A DNA stretch of 64,000 nucleotides from Pyricularia pennisetigena (GCF_004337985.1 NW_021940923.1:248001-312000), one strand, 5' to 3'. Counted from the stretch's first letter, positions 30,923 through 43,186 are shown. Translations and numbers: made by a program. Notes: generated by a model not told the origin, from the letters alone.

Positions 30923-32579
30923 ATTAATTAGATCTTTGTTTGTTTACACAATCACCAAGCCCAATCCTTCTCAGATCACTCGAGCTCGCCCGGCTCGTCC
31001 TCAATGTGTTAATTTCAATCAGGTAGATTATCGCTACCTCCAACGCCCTGCAGTAACAGCACGCTGAGATCCACAGTAACGTCGGCATTGTACAAGTGAA
31101 GACCGCGATGCGGTTTTGGGTGCCAAGGTTGAGTATCTTTTTTTCTCCCTCCCGAATGGAGAAACTACCATCAGTCTCGTACCAAGAGCTCCGGGAAGTC
31201 ACAAAGGCGGATCCTGAGACGGCAGGATGGAATACCAACTTTCGGCTCGCGGACCCGGCCTGAACAAGTGCGCCTGTGGCATTTTCACAGGAAAAGTAAC
31301 GTCAACCCCATAATGAGTTGTAGGATGGAACATGCAAGGCAATTTGAATAATGATGTTAGTCAAAGTTGGGCGCAATGAGATGCAAAAAGAGGAGAAGAG
31401 AAGCGATTTCGGCGTGATTGAAACCTATCGCCTAGTTGGGAACCGACGCAGTTGTTTCGATCAAGGTACCGGGTAGCCTGTTCCTCAAAATGAGGCCACA
31501 ACGGGTTGAAGCAACTGAACATTTGAACTGGACTGAATTTACAGTGACTGGAGTGAAGGGCTGATCGACTCTTAAATTTAAGTTTTAGAGCAACTGAAGT
31601 AAAGTTATTTGCTGCTCAACAATCCACAGGTAGAAAAGCTATTCACAGAAAAAAGCCGTGCTTCCATATGATGGAGTCTTAAAATACGATGTTCTTTAAA
31701 TTTTAGACGGTAAACAAAAATGAACCGTTCTTGCAAAGTTGCAAAATAATTAAAATCATCACTTTCGGGCACTACGGGCGATTACGTGATTTTGTGGTGA
31801 AATTTCTTGTTGTTTCTGTCGGTAATCATTTATCATATCAAAGAGAGGTCAGGGTGTTGCTACGGCTGGGTTGGAGGGTTCGTTGCGCCGAAGCGAGGTG
31901 GCGGCGGATCCGCCGGTTCAGGGGATTTTGATAACCGGTAAGGAGTCTGCTAGTCTAGTGGTGGTAACGGGAAAACCGATACTCGTTCGGACTGGGAAGA
32001 CGTTGGCGAGTCGGCCGCCCAGCATGGGGATGAATGGATGGCGTGCTGGACGCGCTCTGACCGACGAGCACCCCATGGCAATGACGCCTGCTCAGGGGGA
32101 GGCATAACTGGGGATAGTTTGGGCTGTCTACAATATTGTCTATTGTTCAATGTCACTAAGAAAAGAACGCATGATGCACATTACACAAGAAGAGAAAAAA
32201 GAAAAAAAAACACAATTCTTCCAAATACGCTGACCGGCGTATGCTTAATGTGATTGTTGTGGAATAAAGCCGAGATTTTGCTGGCATTAGCGAGTAGGTA
32301 AGTGGCCACGACTCTTGTATATGACGATTATGTTTGGGTGACAATTTGAATTGATATTAATTCTGGTGTTTGTGGTCAGGTTCTACGTAGTCGTGCTCCT
32401 CTTGCTTTTCACTCCTTTGCACATGCACCAACCTACACTCTTTTTCTGTTTTCTTTCTTTCTTTTGTTTGTTCCCCAACAAGACCTAGAATCCTAGTTCT
32501 GATATGTTGAGCTCACATGTACTCACTTGTACTAAGTTACTTTCACAATTGACAACAAGCTCGTAATCTCAACGGAACC
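30923..32579. other. Intergenic region between retroelement and secreted ART gene
   Basis: About 1.65 kb of ordinary composition without RIP-like bias. It holds the presumed promoter of the following gene with a C/T-rich stretch near 32400-32475. No gene is supported. Confidence 0.5.
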
Positions 32580-33143
32580 ATGTTTGGCCCCAAGTTCATC
32601 CCCGTCCTCCTCCTTTTATCGTCGTCGTTGACTGGGACTGCAGCCGGCCCATCAAACTCCAGAGATGAAATTCCAGATCCTTTATTCCGAATGCAATGGA
32701 CCCACCCACAAGACGTACAAGCAGAAGGTGGGATTATCAGTCGAGGTTGTGCTAGTAATCGAATCGACGATACCATGACGTACGCCCAACACAAGGCTTT
32801 TCGGTCCGGCGCAGTGAAGTATTGGGCTTCCCCGTTCATATCGACATCGGCCAACTTGGATTACCTTTTGAATTATTGCCTTACCGAGAAGGCACATTCG
32901 AATTATCCTGTTAAGTGTTACATCTACAACATCGCGACTTCAGCGATTAAGACGGACTTTGTCGATGCCAGCAACTCATCCGGCGTTGAAGTCGCTCCTC
33001 ATACTGAATTTTATACCAAGAGCATAATCCCCTGGCTGTCCATCTTGGGATGGCATTTGGTAAAGGGTAATGGGACGATATACTACATCGATAAGACTGA
33101 GTGGATAAGAGACCATAAGACAAAAGGATACCTAATAGGCTAA
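32580..33143 (+). CDS. Secreted ADP-ribosyltransferase-fold protein (heat-labile enterotoxin A-like)
   Basis: A 187-residue single-exon ORF with a clear signal peptide (hydrophobic core LLLLSSSLTGTAAG). The mature part has the order of the enterotoxin-A-like ART fold: an Arg strand (DPLFRMQW, Arg37), a small GG(I)ISRGC element, the Ser-Thr-Ser strand (PFISTS, 88-90), and a loop with HTEFYTK before IIPWLSILGWHL. Aligning on the I-P pair with the second ART of this window places Glu143 at the catalytic Glu, but the first Glu of the ExE pair is His141. Four cysteines could form disulfides. Family members transfer ADP-ribose from NAD; fungal versions are candidate effectors or competition toxins. 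The activity and target are unproven. The LTR element ends 1.66 kb upstream. Confidence 0.72.
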   Translation: MFGPKFIPVLLLLSSSLTGTAAGPSNSRDEIPDPLFRMQWTHPQDVQAEGGIISRGCASNRIDDTMTYAQHKAFRSGAVKYWASPFISTSANLDYLLNYCLTEKAHSNYPVKCYIYNIATSAIKTDFVDASNSSGVEVAPHTEFYTKSIIPWLSILGWHLVKGNGTIYYIDKTEWIRDHKTKGYLIG

Positions 33144-33578
33144 TAGCCCATCCGATACAGTGACCGGTTGAACCTGGACTGCTGGCCACACAAGCAGTAG
33201 AAGTGTTGCGGGTAAGGAGATGAGGGTGAGCGGTCAATGCATAACCAACGTCCACGGCGATTGTGGAAACCATTCTGGTGCTTGGTGGCACAGCATACCT
33301 TGGGCGTAGCCATGTGTTGCAAAAGAGGTTAATCGTGACTGCTCTATAGATAGATAGATACCTTTAATACATAAATAAATACATGCGCCATCATTAAAAA
33401 AAAAAAAAAAAAGAAAAGAAAAAAAGCCATTTACCTAGCTCCACTCCCAAGAGCAAAACGCCTTCGCTGTAGACCAAATTAATAAAAAGGGAAACAAGAA
33501 CAACAAGAAAGGAAAACCCCCCCCCACCCAAGAAGGAACATGACCATGAAAAAGGCATGCATACAGTCGTAAATCCTC
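33144..33578. other. Convergent spacer
   Basis: 435 bp between the stops of the secreted ART gene and the oxysterol-binding protein gene. It contains a GATA tetranucleotide tract (33345-33360), an A run (33395-33411) and a C run. No gene is seen. Confidence 0.6.
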
Positions 33579-34943
33579 TCACCCAAGAGGCGTCAGCTCC
33601 CCCCTGACAGGCCTGTCCGTCTTGGCCAGCACGTCACCCTTGATCCGCCAGACGCCCTTTGTCCGGTCGTCGCAGAGCTCCCAGTCGGTGCCCTCGGTCA
33701 GGCGGTGAAAGACGTCGTGGTCGTCCCCCTTGCCGCTCGCAAACAGCAGCGGCTCCCACGTCTCCCCGCGCTCCTTCTCCTGGGCGCGCATCCGCCGCTG
33801 CGCCTGCTCCAGCTTGGTCTTCTCGGCGGCGGCCACACGCGTGTCGCCTCCCGGGCCGAGGTTCGAAATGACGCCGGCCCAGGCCCGGCGGCTCTCCCAG
33901 GGGCTCTGCTCCTCGAGCGGCGCCAGCTCCATGGCGGCGGGGAGGTTCTCCAGGGCCTCGACGTCGTACTCGTCGACGGTCCTGCCCTTGGGGTCCTTGA
34001 CGGTCCAGCCCTCGCTCCAGCAGCCGACCGTCTTGAAGATTGTCTTTTTCGGGTCGGCCTTGTGGAACAGCCGCGCCTCGAAGCTGTTCCTCTTGCCCCG
34101 CAGCACGCCGGCCCCGCTGAACTTGATCTCGCTGATGTAGCCCGACGACCCGATGATGTGGTACGTGCCCACGATCTCGGGGTACAGACACGCCGACAGG
34201 AAGCCGCGGACCTTGACGTCGGGCAGCGGGAAGAGGTGGTCCTCCTTGTAGCGCTCGACACGGACGACGGCGTGCCCGACCTGCCGGATGTTGACGTTGC
34301 CGTTGAAGGTCATCTCGACGCGCGCGTAGCCGTCCGCGCGCACCATGGCCTCGCCTTCTCCCGACGAGACGTGCATGGCCGTGATGGGCGGGTGGTGCGA
34401 GACCTGCTCTGCCACGAGGCGGGTGCGGGCCTTGTTCTGCTCGTCCGACCACGACGCGCAAAAAACCTCGCCCAGGAAAGCGTTGAGCGGCTTCTTGATC
34501 GACGTGCCGGGCGCCCCCGCCACGTACAGCTGCGGGCGCAGCGCCGAGAGCACGAGCCGCTGCACCAGGAGGGCCCGGCGGGCGGGGTCGGCTTCTGTGC
34601 CCGGCGCGGCAAAGACGTGCGGTCGCTCGGCCCAGCAGTGGCCCACCTCGACGACGGAGGAGGGGGCGAGGAAGGAGATGGGGCCCGTTACGTTTGAGAG
34701 GTCGCCCTTGACGGAGGAGAGGAACTGGAGGGTTTGGCGAAAAAAAGCGACGTTAGCTTGAGAGGTGGGTTGTTTGACGTTCGTTGAGATGTGCTCTTTT
34801 TTTTTTTTTTTTTTGGTTCGGAAGGATTGCGTGCCAAGAAGCCAATTGGGTTGGGCGCGCGGGGACACATTGAAAATAGATAGGCATAGGCCACTTACAC
34901 TAACAAGCTCGCCGAAACGAGAAGCTAAAGATTTTGAATCCAT
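33579..34943 (-). CDS. KES1: Oxysterol-binding protein, Kes1/Osh4 type
   Basis: Two exons (34943-34899, only 15 codons, and 34724-33579) around a 174-bp intron (GTAAGT..CTCCAG) give 396 residues, the normal size of the short lipid-binding-only class. Near the N-terminus FLSSVKGDLSNVTGP forms the lid region. The phosphoinositide site KKPLNAFLGEVF is at 92-103, and the family signature EQVSHHPP at 121-128 is intact. No PH, ankyrin or FFAT segment is present. Members exchange sterol for PI4P between ER and Golgi or plasma membrane and modulate Golgi secretion. The splice model restores the conserved lid directly after the first 15 residues. The gene symbol is used for the family, not proven orthology. 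Confidence 0.9.
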   Translation of the reverse strand: MDSKSLASRFGELVSVSGLCLSIFNVSPRAQPNWLLGTQSFRTKKKKKKEHISTNVKQPTSQANVAFFRQTLQFLSSVKGDLSNVTGPISFLAPSSVVEVGHCWAERPHVFAAPGTEADPARRALLVQRLVLSALRPQLYVAGAPGTSIKKPLNAFLGEVFCASWSDEQNKARTRLVAEQVSHHPPITAMHVSSGEGEAMVRADGYARVEMTFNGNVNIRQVGHAVVRVERYKEDHLFPLPDVKVRGFLSACLYPEIVGTYHIIGSSGYISEIKFSGAGVLRGKRNSFEARLFHKADPKKTIFKTVGCWSEGWTVKDPKGRTVDEYDVEALENLPAAMELAPLEEQSPWESRRAWAGVISNLGPGGDTRVAAAEKTKLEQAQRRMRAQEKERGETWEPLLFASGKGDDHDVFHRLTEGTDWELCDDRTKGVWRIKGDVLAKTDRPVRGELTPLG

Positions 34944-35326
34944 GGTCGTTGGGTTTTTTGGTCTTTTTTTTGTTTTTGAATTGTCGCCTCTCTTAAAAGA
35001 AACTAAAAAAAAAAAGAGAAGAAGAAAACAAAAGACGCCCAATCTTAAGCACGCGCAACTCCAGGACGATAAAACATCAAACCTGTCCAGAGAGCAACTA
35101 ATGCTCCAAAAGTCAACAAAAAAGCTGGGCAATTGAACCTTTTCAAGGTACCCTACCCCACCTGCAGGTTCCCCCAGCTTACTGCCCTGTACCGTACCGG
35201 TCGGCATCCGGGGGGGCCAAGGGCGGTAGAGTGAGTGAGTTTGGTGGAGCGGGGAGGGAACACACACCATAGAAAAGTGTGGATGAAACAGGGTTGTACG
35301 TACGTCGTCTAGCTTCCCGATACAAC
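34944..35326. other. Promoter region of the oxysterol-binding protein gene
   Basis: About 380 bp with A and T runs (near 35007 and 34960) upstream of the KES1-type gene on the minus strand. Nothing else is recognised. Confidence 0.5.
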
Positions 35327-35602
35327 CTACTGTTTCAGCAACGTCGACGAAAAGTCGGAAAAGTCGGCCGCTTGTAACTTTGTGGTCGCCTCATGCGTCT
35401 GGTGCGTCTTTCCGACGAACATGTTTCCTCCGATGAGTAATTCGGTCCCGGTTTTTATCTCTTCTTGGACGTGCCCCAACGTCGGCCGGCCACGGTAAAC
35501 ATCGAAGCAAAGTAGCACCAGTAAGCCCAGCAACACGTGCGTGTACAGCGACAAGAGGGCGCCGAGGATCGACAGGGTTGCCTTGAGTGGAGCTCCCATC
35601 AA
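35327..35602 (-). CDS. Small hypothetical membrane protein
   Basis: A 91-codon ORF. Residues 6-34 (KATLSILGALLSLYTHVLLG and LLVLLCFDVY) form a long hydrophobic stretch, one or two transmembrane helices, and the rest is polar. Neither domain nor homologue is recognised and the start context is ordinary. It may be a real small gene or a chance ORF. Confidence 0.3.
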   Translation of the reverse strand: MMGAPLKATLSILGALLSLYTHVLLGLLVLLCFDVYRGRPTLGHVQEEIKTGTELLIGGNMFVGKTHQTHEATTKLQAADFSDFSSTLLKQ

Positions 35603-37754
35603 AAGAGGTTAAAAAAAAGACTAAATATATCGTTGCGTACGACGCCGACCTGTGCTGACAGCTGATGATTGATGTGCTTGCTTATTCAATATAAAGAGTG
35701 AGCCGAAGTTCGTTCGTATCTACTTCTACTCTGTACAAGTTTGGATGAACTTGGATGAAATTTGGTTAGATGGGTGGTGGTGATGCTATGTATGGTATAG
35801 GTATTCAATCAACCGAAGCGTAAACGTGGGTTTTTCTTTTCATCACCGTCCGAACGTACAACTCGTGCCGTCATTAGACATGATTAGATCAGGTACATGC
35901 AGGTATAGAAGGGGGGGCGGGAAGACCATCTAAAAAAGAATAAAAAATTGCCCACGACAGACAAGAAAAAGAATCATTTTTTTCGATGGCAGGAGCGCAA
36001 ACAACAAACTCTAACGGTCAGCCAGCCCTGTACTTTACACGTCGGCACACACATGACAAAGAAAGCATCCCCTCCTGAATCATGTCTACACCTACCATAG
36101 CACCAAGGAATGGCCAGCCCACTTTTTTCCTGCTCGCCGATGGCTTGAATGAGGTGTCAATTTTCGAGATGGTCACACGCAAGATTTCGCCCAGAACCAG
36201 CAGAGCCTTTACTTGAACCTTCTTACCCACCACGTCGGAACGATACGGCCAATGATGTTTGAGAAGAGCACAATCTGGCCTACCAGGGAAAAAAATCACA
36301 AGTCAGCACCAGCGGCTCGGCAGCCAGTGCACCCGAACTAAACTGGCCAATTGAAGAAGACGAAATGTGTACGGTAAACGACCTAGTGACAGCCGAGGCG
36401 ACCAGGCATGATCGTCGTTCCCCGGCGTTTTTTTGTCGTGCGTGGTCCGTCGGTGAATTCGCACAGAACAAAATCATTTTCTCCACGGAACGGATGAATT
36501 CTTCCTGCCGTCTCCGGAGATGAGGGGAGTTGTGTCGAATGACAGGGCGGAGCCCCCCGTGGCTGTGCTGAACGCGAATGCACCGGCGGCGTCGTAATCG
36601 CCTACCGACCAACCTATTTAGATGAAGCACTTGGCGGCGGTTTGCAAAGGGACTTTCGTTCAATTGCGTCGTAAACACTTGTAATGCATGATAGGTAGGT
36701 AAGGTACCTAGATGTGTATTTTACATACAGCTAATCAAACCATCAAAAATAAAAAACGCCGCATGTTTCCCCTCCGAACCGAATGTTGAAAGAAAAAAAA
36801 AAAAAAAACTCAACTCTCGTTATATTGTAGAAAATCGAGAGACGAGCAGGGTAGAAAAGGAAAGATAGAAGAGAAGAGTAAAATATGTACAGAGGAAAGG
36901 TAATCGGATCTCCTGCTTTGGCCGCTGTCCCAACAATTTCTCGTCCCATGTAGCCCTCGGCCACGCCCGATTCCAAGAGGCGACCGACCGTCGCAGAAAA
37001 ACAGTCGTCAGTGGCCCGTTCGACGCCGTTGACTGCTATAGACTCGGCGCAATTTCCAAGTGAGCAAAGCCAAGGGGGATCGGGTAAATGGGGGACAAAA
37101 GAAAAAAAGGGGAAGAAGCGGAAAGGTGGGAGATTGGCGCAATTGGCGCCCAGGCTTTGTTTTTTTCCTTGGTTTTGGTTATTTCTTTTGCTTTGGTTGG
37201 TTGATTGGTTGATTGGTTGGTTGGTCGGTTAGGTATTTTTTTCTCCCTTAGCTCCAGTTGGTTTCTTTCCTGTCGCATACGACGAAAACCCAACCTTTTT
37301 TTTCTTGCTTTGACCAAACAAAAGAAGGGAAACGAGTCCCCTCGGCATTGGATTGAAACCGATAAACCCAAGCCAAGGAAAAAAAAAGTAATCGGATAAA
37401 AAAAAAAAAAGGAAGAAGACGATGGCGTCAGTTCAAAGAAGTTTGAAGAAGAAACGAACACGACAAAAAAAGAGAAGCATTAGCCACCAAATGGGCCAGA
37501 ATGCACGTTTGTTATGGGAAGCCCAGCTAGCAGGTACTAGCTCTTCCTTAGGCCGAAGTGGGCGTCTGGCCCAACCTGTGGTAAGCAGAGAAAACATGGT
37601 TAGCCACTGAAAACGCGATTTGGATTTCCCTGCCTTCACCCCCCTCGCGTCCCATCATCCGATGTATTCGCATTTCTTGCCAAGGAATGATTGGACGGAA
37701 GGGCAAAGAAGCTTTCATAGCACCTGGCCTGGGAGGAAAAAAAAAAAAAAAAAC
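35603..37754. other. Intergenic region
   Basis: About 2.15 kb without a supportable gene. It contains T and A runs, a GGTT/GATT-type tract at 37194-37230 and an A run near 37398. A 132-codon minus-strand ORF at 36280-36678 is basic and repetitive and was not accepted. Confidence 0.5.
37194..37230. repeat. (GGTT/GATT)n simple repeat
   Basis: Alternating TTGATTGG and TTGG units over about 37 bp, in intergenic sequence. Confidence 0.8.
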
Positions 37755-38806
37755 TTACATGTTGCCGGCGGGGTTGTAACGGGCGACAACATAGATGCCG
37801 CCGTTGCCGTCAGTGGCCGTGCCGAAACCGACTTCAGTGGTGGTCTTCCAGATCATTTGAGCTGTGATGACGGGGGGAGATGGAGTCAGCAAATGCAAAT
37901 CATCCCAGAGGTTGACTAGCCACCAAGCCATTTTCGTCGCACAACATGAAACAATATCCAGCCCTCGTATAGACAAGGGACAAAGTGCGACAAAAGAGTG
38001 GCAGGACTAGAGTCGCACAAAAAAGCACGACTAGCGGGACATAAAAACTTACTGTAGTGACCGTACGCGCCAAAGTTGCCCTGGCCGACGGGCTGTCCGC
38101 CGTACAAGTCCTTCTCGTTGGCCCAGGCGTTGGCGGCGTTGGTGCAAGGGGTGACGCTGTTGGACTGCCAGTACAGGTTCTCGCCGTGGCCGTTGCGGTT
38201 CTCGGCGTGCTGCAGCGAGCCGATGCCGACGAGCTGCTGAGCGTAGCCGGCGGCCTCGGTCGCGAGCGCCTGGTTGTACTTGAGCGGCGGCAGGCCGACG
38301 GCGGCGCGCGCCGCGTTGTGGCTGCTCAGACCGGCCTGGAAATCCTGGCTAAGCCCGCTGCTGCTGCTGCTGCTGGAGTAGTCATCTTGCTGCTGCTGCT
38401 GCTGGGGCTGCTTGGTCTCAGGCTTGGGCGACGGTACGTGCTGCTGCAGAATCTGCACCGTGGGCGTCGGGGATGGGGACGGGGTCGGGGTGACGACCTT
38501 GGCCTCGACCTGAGGCTCGGGCTTCGTCTCTGGAGTCGGGGCGGGCGTCGGGGTCGGAGTCGGAGTCGGAGTGGGCTTCACGACGACGGCCTCGACGGCA
38601 GAGGCCGGCGGCGCCGAGGGAGCCGGCGGAGAAGAGGTCGGCACGGGCTCGACGACAGCGACGGGCTCCGGCGTGGGAGAGGGGCGCGTGCACTTGACAA
38701 AGCGGCCCTTGGCGTGCCTGCGGACTCGGTGGCCGTGGGCGGGCCTGGCGATGGCCTGCGTGGCCAGCAGGGCCACGGCGAAGATGGTCTTGGTGCTGAG
38801 CTGCAT
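37755..38806 (-). CDS. Secreted CAP/PR-1 (SCP) family protein with Pro/Thr linker
   Basis: Two exons (38806-38053 and 37861-37755) around a 191-bp intron (GTAAGT..CACAG) give 286 residues. A signal peptide (1-20) is followed by a basic segment with RVRR, then residues 42-150 of Pro/Thr/Ser/Gln low complexity (PTPTPTPTP, a poly-Gln run, poly-Ser), likely O-glycosylated. The CAP domain covers 155-286: SSHNAARAAVGLPPLKYN, HAENRNGHGENLYW, and GHYTQMIWK created exactly at the splice junction, the family's HYTQ box. It ends in a short ARYNPAGNM. Fungal CAP proteins (Pry1-like) bind sterols and fatty acids outside the cell and can act in virulence; the ligand here is unknown. Confidence 0.9.
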
Positions 38807-41650
38807 CTTGGAAAGCGACTGTCTTGGAGGGAGGCAGGCGTTCGTTCGACTGTTTCTCAGGGACGGTTGTTATGAGGGAGAGTAGTTTGGTTTATTTGTT
38901 TTTTTGTGCCGTCCAAGATACAAAAAAAAACAACGACCAGAAGAAACGAAGGATGAATGGTCGGATAGAGGGAAATGAGCGGCTAGATTCTTGCTTTCTT
39001 TCTTCTTTCCTTCCCGGTAACAAAGCTTCGAGCTTGGATAAATGAGTGTTTCCAGCGCTCTGCGCGATAAAAGGTGTGCCGTTCTAGCTGTTGGCGAAAA
39101 AAAATAACAAAGGAGTGAATGGTGGCAGTCGAGGCCGTGCGGTGAGTAGAGAGAGAAGAAAATCCAACCGACAAAAAAGATCGCCATGGTTGGGGGCGTG
39201 AACAGCTATCTTTATTCCAAAAAAGCCCTGACGTTACGTTTGCCCTACCATACCCCAGCCAAGGGACGGAAAGCCGTAGTGTGGAAGGCCGGGCCCCCCG
39301 GTCTCTAGGTTCGTCCTAGTTCTATTTCGTTGCCCAGTGGAGATCCTCTTACAACAGCCCAGAAAAATAAGATAAAATAAAATAAAAAAAGCCTGGCAAC
39401 CTTGGCAAACATCCAGACCAACGAACTTTCCCGAGCTTGTGGACACTTTGCGCCTGGATCCGTTCCAATTTCCTAGCGTCGAGGGCTTGAAGGGGTTTTT
39501 TTTTTTTTTTGGTCCCTGACCTGAACTCCTGTGCTACTTGCTGTTTGCTGCAGTTACCCCTTGGAGGCGTCCAGTGGTGCGGTAAATACTGTTTGTACTG
39601 GGGCAAGCTGGGATTGGGGGGACTGTGGCGCTAATTTTGTGCCTGACCTCCACTGGATTCCCAATCAATCTACAACGCGTGATGAGTAAATGAGGTAAGC
39701 CTGGCTGATATAACCAGAAACCATGGTGGGATGAGCTGTAATTGTTCTGATACGGTTGATGGTGTGACCATGGTGTTGCATACAATCGAATCAACCTTTT
39801 TTTTTTTTTTTTTTCTTTTTTTCCTTGGCGGTTACCACTATGTCGCCGTCTGGAGTTGTATCTAGTTGCTTTTTGTGAGCGGGAGGCGTAGACGGGGCAT
39901 GGAAAATGGTATTCGCCTTGGCTTTTCCCGCAGGAGGCATTTCGTCATGTAAGCAGCATCCTCATACGTCGCCTGCAATCCATCAAAGAGACCACAGCAG
40001 CCACTCACGCCAGGAACTGGGATCAGCAAGTGCCTTGCCGCTCCTCCTAATTAAGGGTTGACAAGGTTGCATCTCCATCTCGGGGAGGAGCTCCACGTTT
40101 CACGCATATGAATTGAGGGATCGGCGCCCGGGGCGGGGACTAGGCGTCTCATGCAGGGGAAATTGGTAGAGTGGGCGGCACTTCGCCAAGGCGCCATCTG
40201 GTTGGCGGCCTGGCATCCGTCTGGGAAAATGGCCCCCCGTCTCTCTTTCTTTCACCTTGGGAAATAGTCCACTCCCCCCGTGATTGATGTTCCTTCTTGT
40301 CGTCGTTGGCGACGAGTCTGGGCGAGGGTTGGCACCTTTAGCGAGTACCAACATCATGAAGCGATGCAATGCGAACAACCGGCCTGACAATGACTTGCTG
40401 AGTAGGGGTCACCTGGGATGGGGGCGAAGTCCCTAAAATAACTACCAGCATCTCTCTCGACACCTGGGCTGGGATCGATCTCGGTGAATTCGTCGACGCC
40501 AGACTCAGGTCGTTAGTTCCACTAGTTCTGGATACCCTGCTGAAGTACAGTACCTGGTTGCTTTTTCGTTCATCCCATCTTTTTTGATGAATAAAACTTA
40601 GTTTTACCCGTCCCACATGTCATCCAATCTCTCGTCCCCATCAAAAAGACACAAATCTTGGATACCATGGCAAAGATAATTATATGGGGTAACAGACAAG
40701 GTAAGGGGTGGAAACCATTTGTCTAAATGCAGTTCATCCAACCACCAATTCACTGTAGCCTAATTACAGTATAAGCCAAGACCAAAATAAAAATATAAAA
40801 AAAAAAACCGCGCAAACTGGAATCTGGGAAGAAATCCCTGCCATAATAATAAGATCATCGGAGGTTTCAAGCAAAAGATTCCTAAAATCGCACCAGGGCC
40901 GAGATCTCATTCAAGTGCAGAAAAAGCAATGCCCAGGCGAACAAGCATAATCCCAATTCCACTGGCTTGTTTCACCATTGCTCATTTAGTAGCACCCTTT
41001 CCGATTTAAGGGGGGTCAGATGGCGCGGGGGTGTAGGCAAGTAAATGTGCTCTGTAGAACAGATGTGGGCGCTGCAAGTCCCGATTGTTCTCGGCTCTGG
41101 CTGAGAATCGGAACTTGGCAAGCATCGCCACCACTTTGGCGTTCAAGGTTCAAGATAGCTGTACAGGACGCGCTTTTCTTCACTGTGATGCCGCCAGTGA
41201 ATTCATGATCTCATTCTCCACCGAGGGATACCATGCAAGTACGGGACGATGGCGCCTTGCTCTTTGTTGATGGTACCATTGCGCCGCATCTCCCTTTTTT
41301 CCCCCCTCCCTGACGCAACATCAAGTCCCGGGCCTAGGGACAAAAAAGGGAAAGACTTTTGATGACAAGATGGAATTAAGTGCATGTGGGGCGAAAACTG
41401 ACATCCATGGCCACTTTTTGGCTTACGACTGATGTCAGCAAAGTCGCAAAACAGAACGGAAGCTGCAGAAATGCCAACAGGGAATGATCTACTCTGTGGC
41501 CACATGAAAAATAACGCAAGATTTGATGAGAGCAGCGAAAATAATAATCATAGTAAGCGATAACAAACACAACAATAATAATGCTAAAAAACCCCCCCGC
41601 CCATCTGTCATTCTGGATAGGATTTGCAGCTCAAGCCAAGGGAGTTCTAC
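38807..41650. other. Intergenic region
   Basis: About 2.8 kb upstream of the CAP gene. It has T runs near 39496 and 39798 and no ORF with recognisable features. The CAP promoter is presumably in the first kilobase. Confidence 0.5.
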
Positions 41651-41785
41651 TTAATCTCCGTCATCTATACAACCCAAGAGATTCGAGACGCGAGCGAAAT
41701 GGTTCCAGACCCTCTTGGGATCGGACCCGTCACCAAAGACGGCAGTGATGTGTTTGGCAGGGTCCAGTTCTCCACGCCGTTAATC
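41651..41785 (-). other. Short protein-like segment, possible orphan exon
   Basis: A minus-strand frame ending at a TAA (41651-41653) reads ELDPAKHITAVFGDGSDPKR then VWNHFARVSNLLGCIDDGD. The hydrophobic and charged pattern looks genuinely protein-like, as the last exon of a small gene or a remnant might. No connecting upstream exon was found and the family is not recognised. Confidence 0.2.
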
Positions 41786-43186
41786 TTGACGTCGAGATGA
41801 AGAAATGAAGAAATGGCCTCCAAATCTTCCAAAACAAGTTTGACTGGTTTTTGGACTTACAGGGCAGAAACAAACAACAAAAAAAAAAAAAAAAGAAAAA
41901 AAAAAAAACATATCCGTGCTCTAGAACTTAATTTCCCCACGTATCGTCCCACTCGGGCGTTGGCAAAAACCAAGGAATTGCCTTCTTTTGGTGAGGGGTT
42001 TTACCGCATTATTCTCGCTTGCTTAATACTTTAATCTTGCTGGAAACAAACAGGCCCCGCGTCCCGGCTCCGTGGGACATCTATACGGTAGTATACTGTC
42101 TGTAGACTATTCGCAAAGACCGCAGGCAGTCCTTGATCATTTGCGGGCGACGGGGTTTTTATTTGGTTTTCAGCATGTGCAACAAGTCCATGCAGGGACC
42201 GAGTCAAACGGTATCTCGGACAATCTATTTGAACTCGTTGGGCTTTTTTTTTTTTTTTTTTTTTTTCTCGAGGGGGCTTTGGCGGGTAGCATTTCATGTA
42301 CTCTCGGACCGCGTCATGTCTCTACGACTTAATAGGAAAACAAATTTCGAAAAAAAAAAGGCCAAGAAATTTTAATACCACCGCCGTTGTTGCTGCCAGC
42401 ATTTTGGAAGGAGGGGTCGGCCCGCACCCAAAGCGCACAGCTCGGTTGCTATTTCGAAATCTGAATGCGCCCGGATACAGTACACACACGCTCTGATCGC
42501 CTTGATGAGCGCACTGATATTCTGTCTGCGGTGAGATTTCCGGCTTTTCCATCTGCGATTCTTTACTTGTTCTAGTGCAACTTTCATCGACGGCAAATTC
42601 CCGCTCTTAGTCTCCCTTTCTTTGTTCACTGTTGAATCTAGACCTGATCGGCGCTGTCAATCCGTTGACGAGATGCCTTTGCTTCTTGGCAAATAATCGT
42701 CTTGTGCAAACTAGCAAAAGGCCGCAGGGGATCATGGTGTTGAAAAAAAGAATGAAGACCTCGCACCTGCCGGGGGGGCGGTCGTTTGCTTCATGATGTC
42801 TTTGTTTCAGTGCACGCGCGTTTTGTTTGTTTCACTGGTTTCCCTTGCGTGCCATTGTTTACTTGGTGGGTTCATTGAGGCGGGTTCATCGAGGCTCCAG
42901 GTTTTTTCGTGCCGACACCAGCATTCCTCAAATGGCAAACAGCAGCAAGGAAGCACGCAACCAACATTCCACGTGACTTAGAATTCCAAGAATCACGTGA
43001 GCTCGCGCCCCTCCATCAGAACATCGAGCTCCACTCCGCTCAGCAATCCACGCGTTCGCAACCAAAGCGAAAGCGGCCGTGGGCAACAATGACCCGGAAA
43101 CAAGACCACAATTCGCACGATAGACGATCAAGGCTTGAGCAAACAATAGGTTGAAGGACCTCCGGCCCTACGCCGCCTCCCTCACA
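41786..43186. other. Intergenic region upstream of dynactin p25
   Basis: About 1.4 kb with A and T homopolymers (41880-41908, 42244-42266) and no supportable gene. It should hold the dynactin p25 promoter. Confidence 0.5.

Noticed and set aside
33705..34697. 330-codon + strand frame over the oxysterol-binding protein exon
   Set aside because: Antisense shadow of a gene with an intact EQVSHHPP signature.
36280..36678. 132-codon minus-strand ORF
   Set aside because: Arg/Ser/His-rich with no motif, signal or splice context; likely chance.
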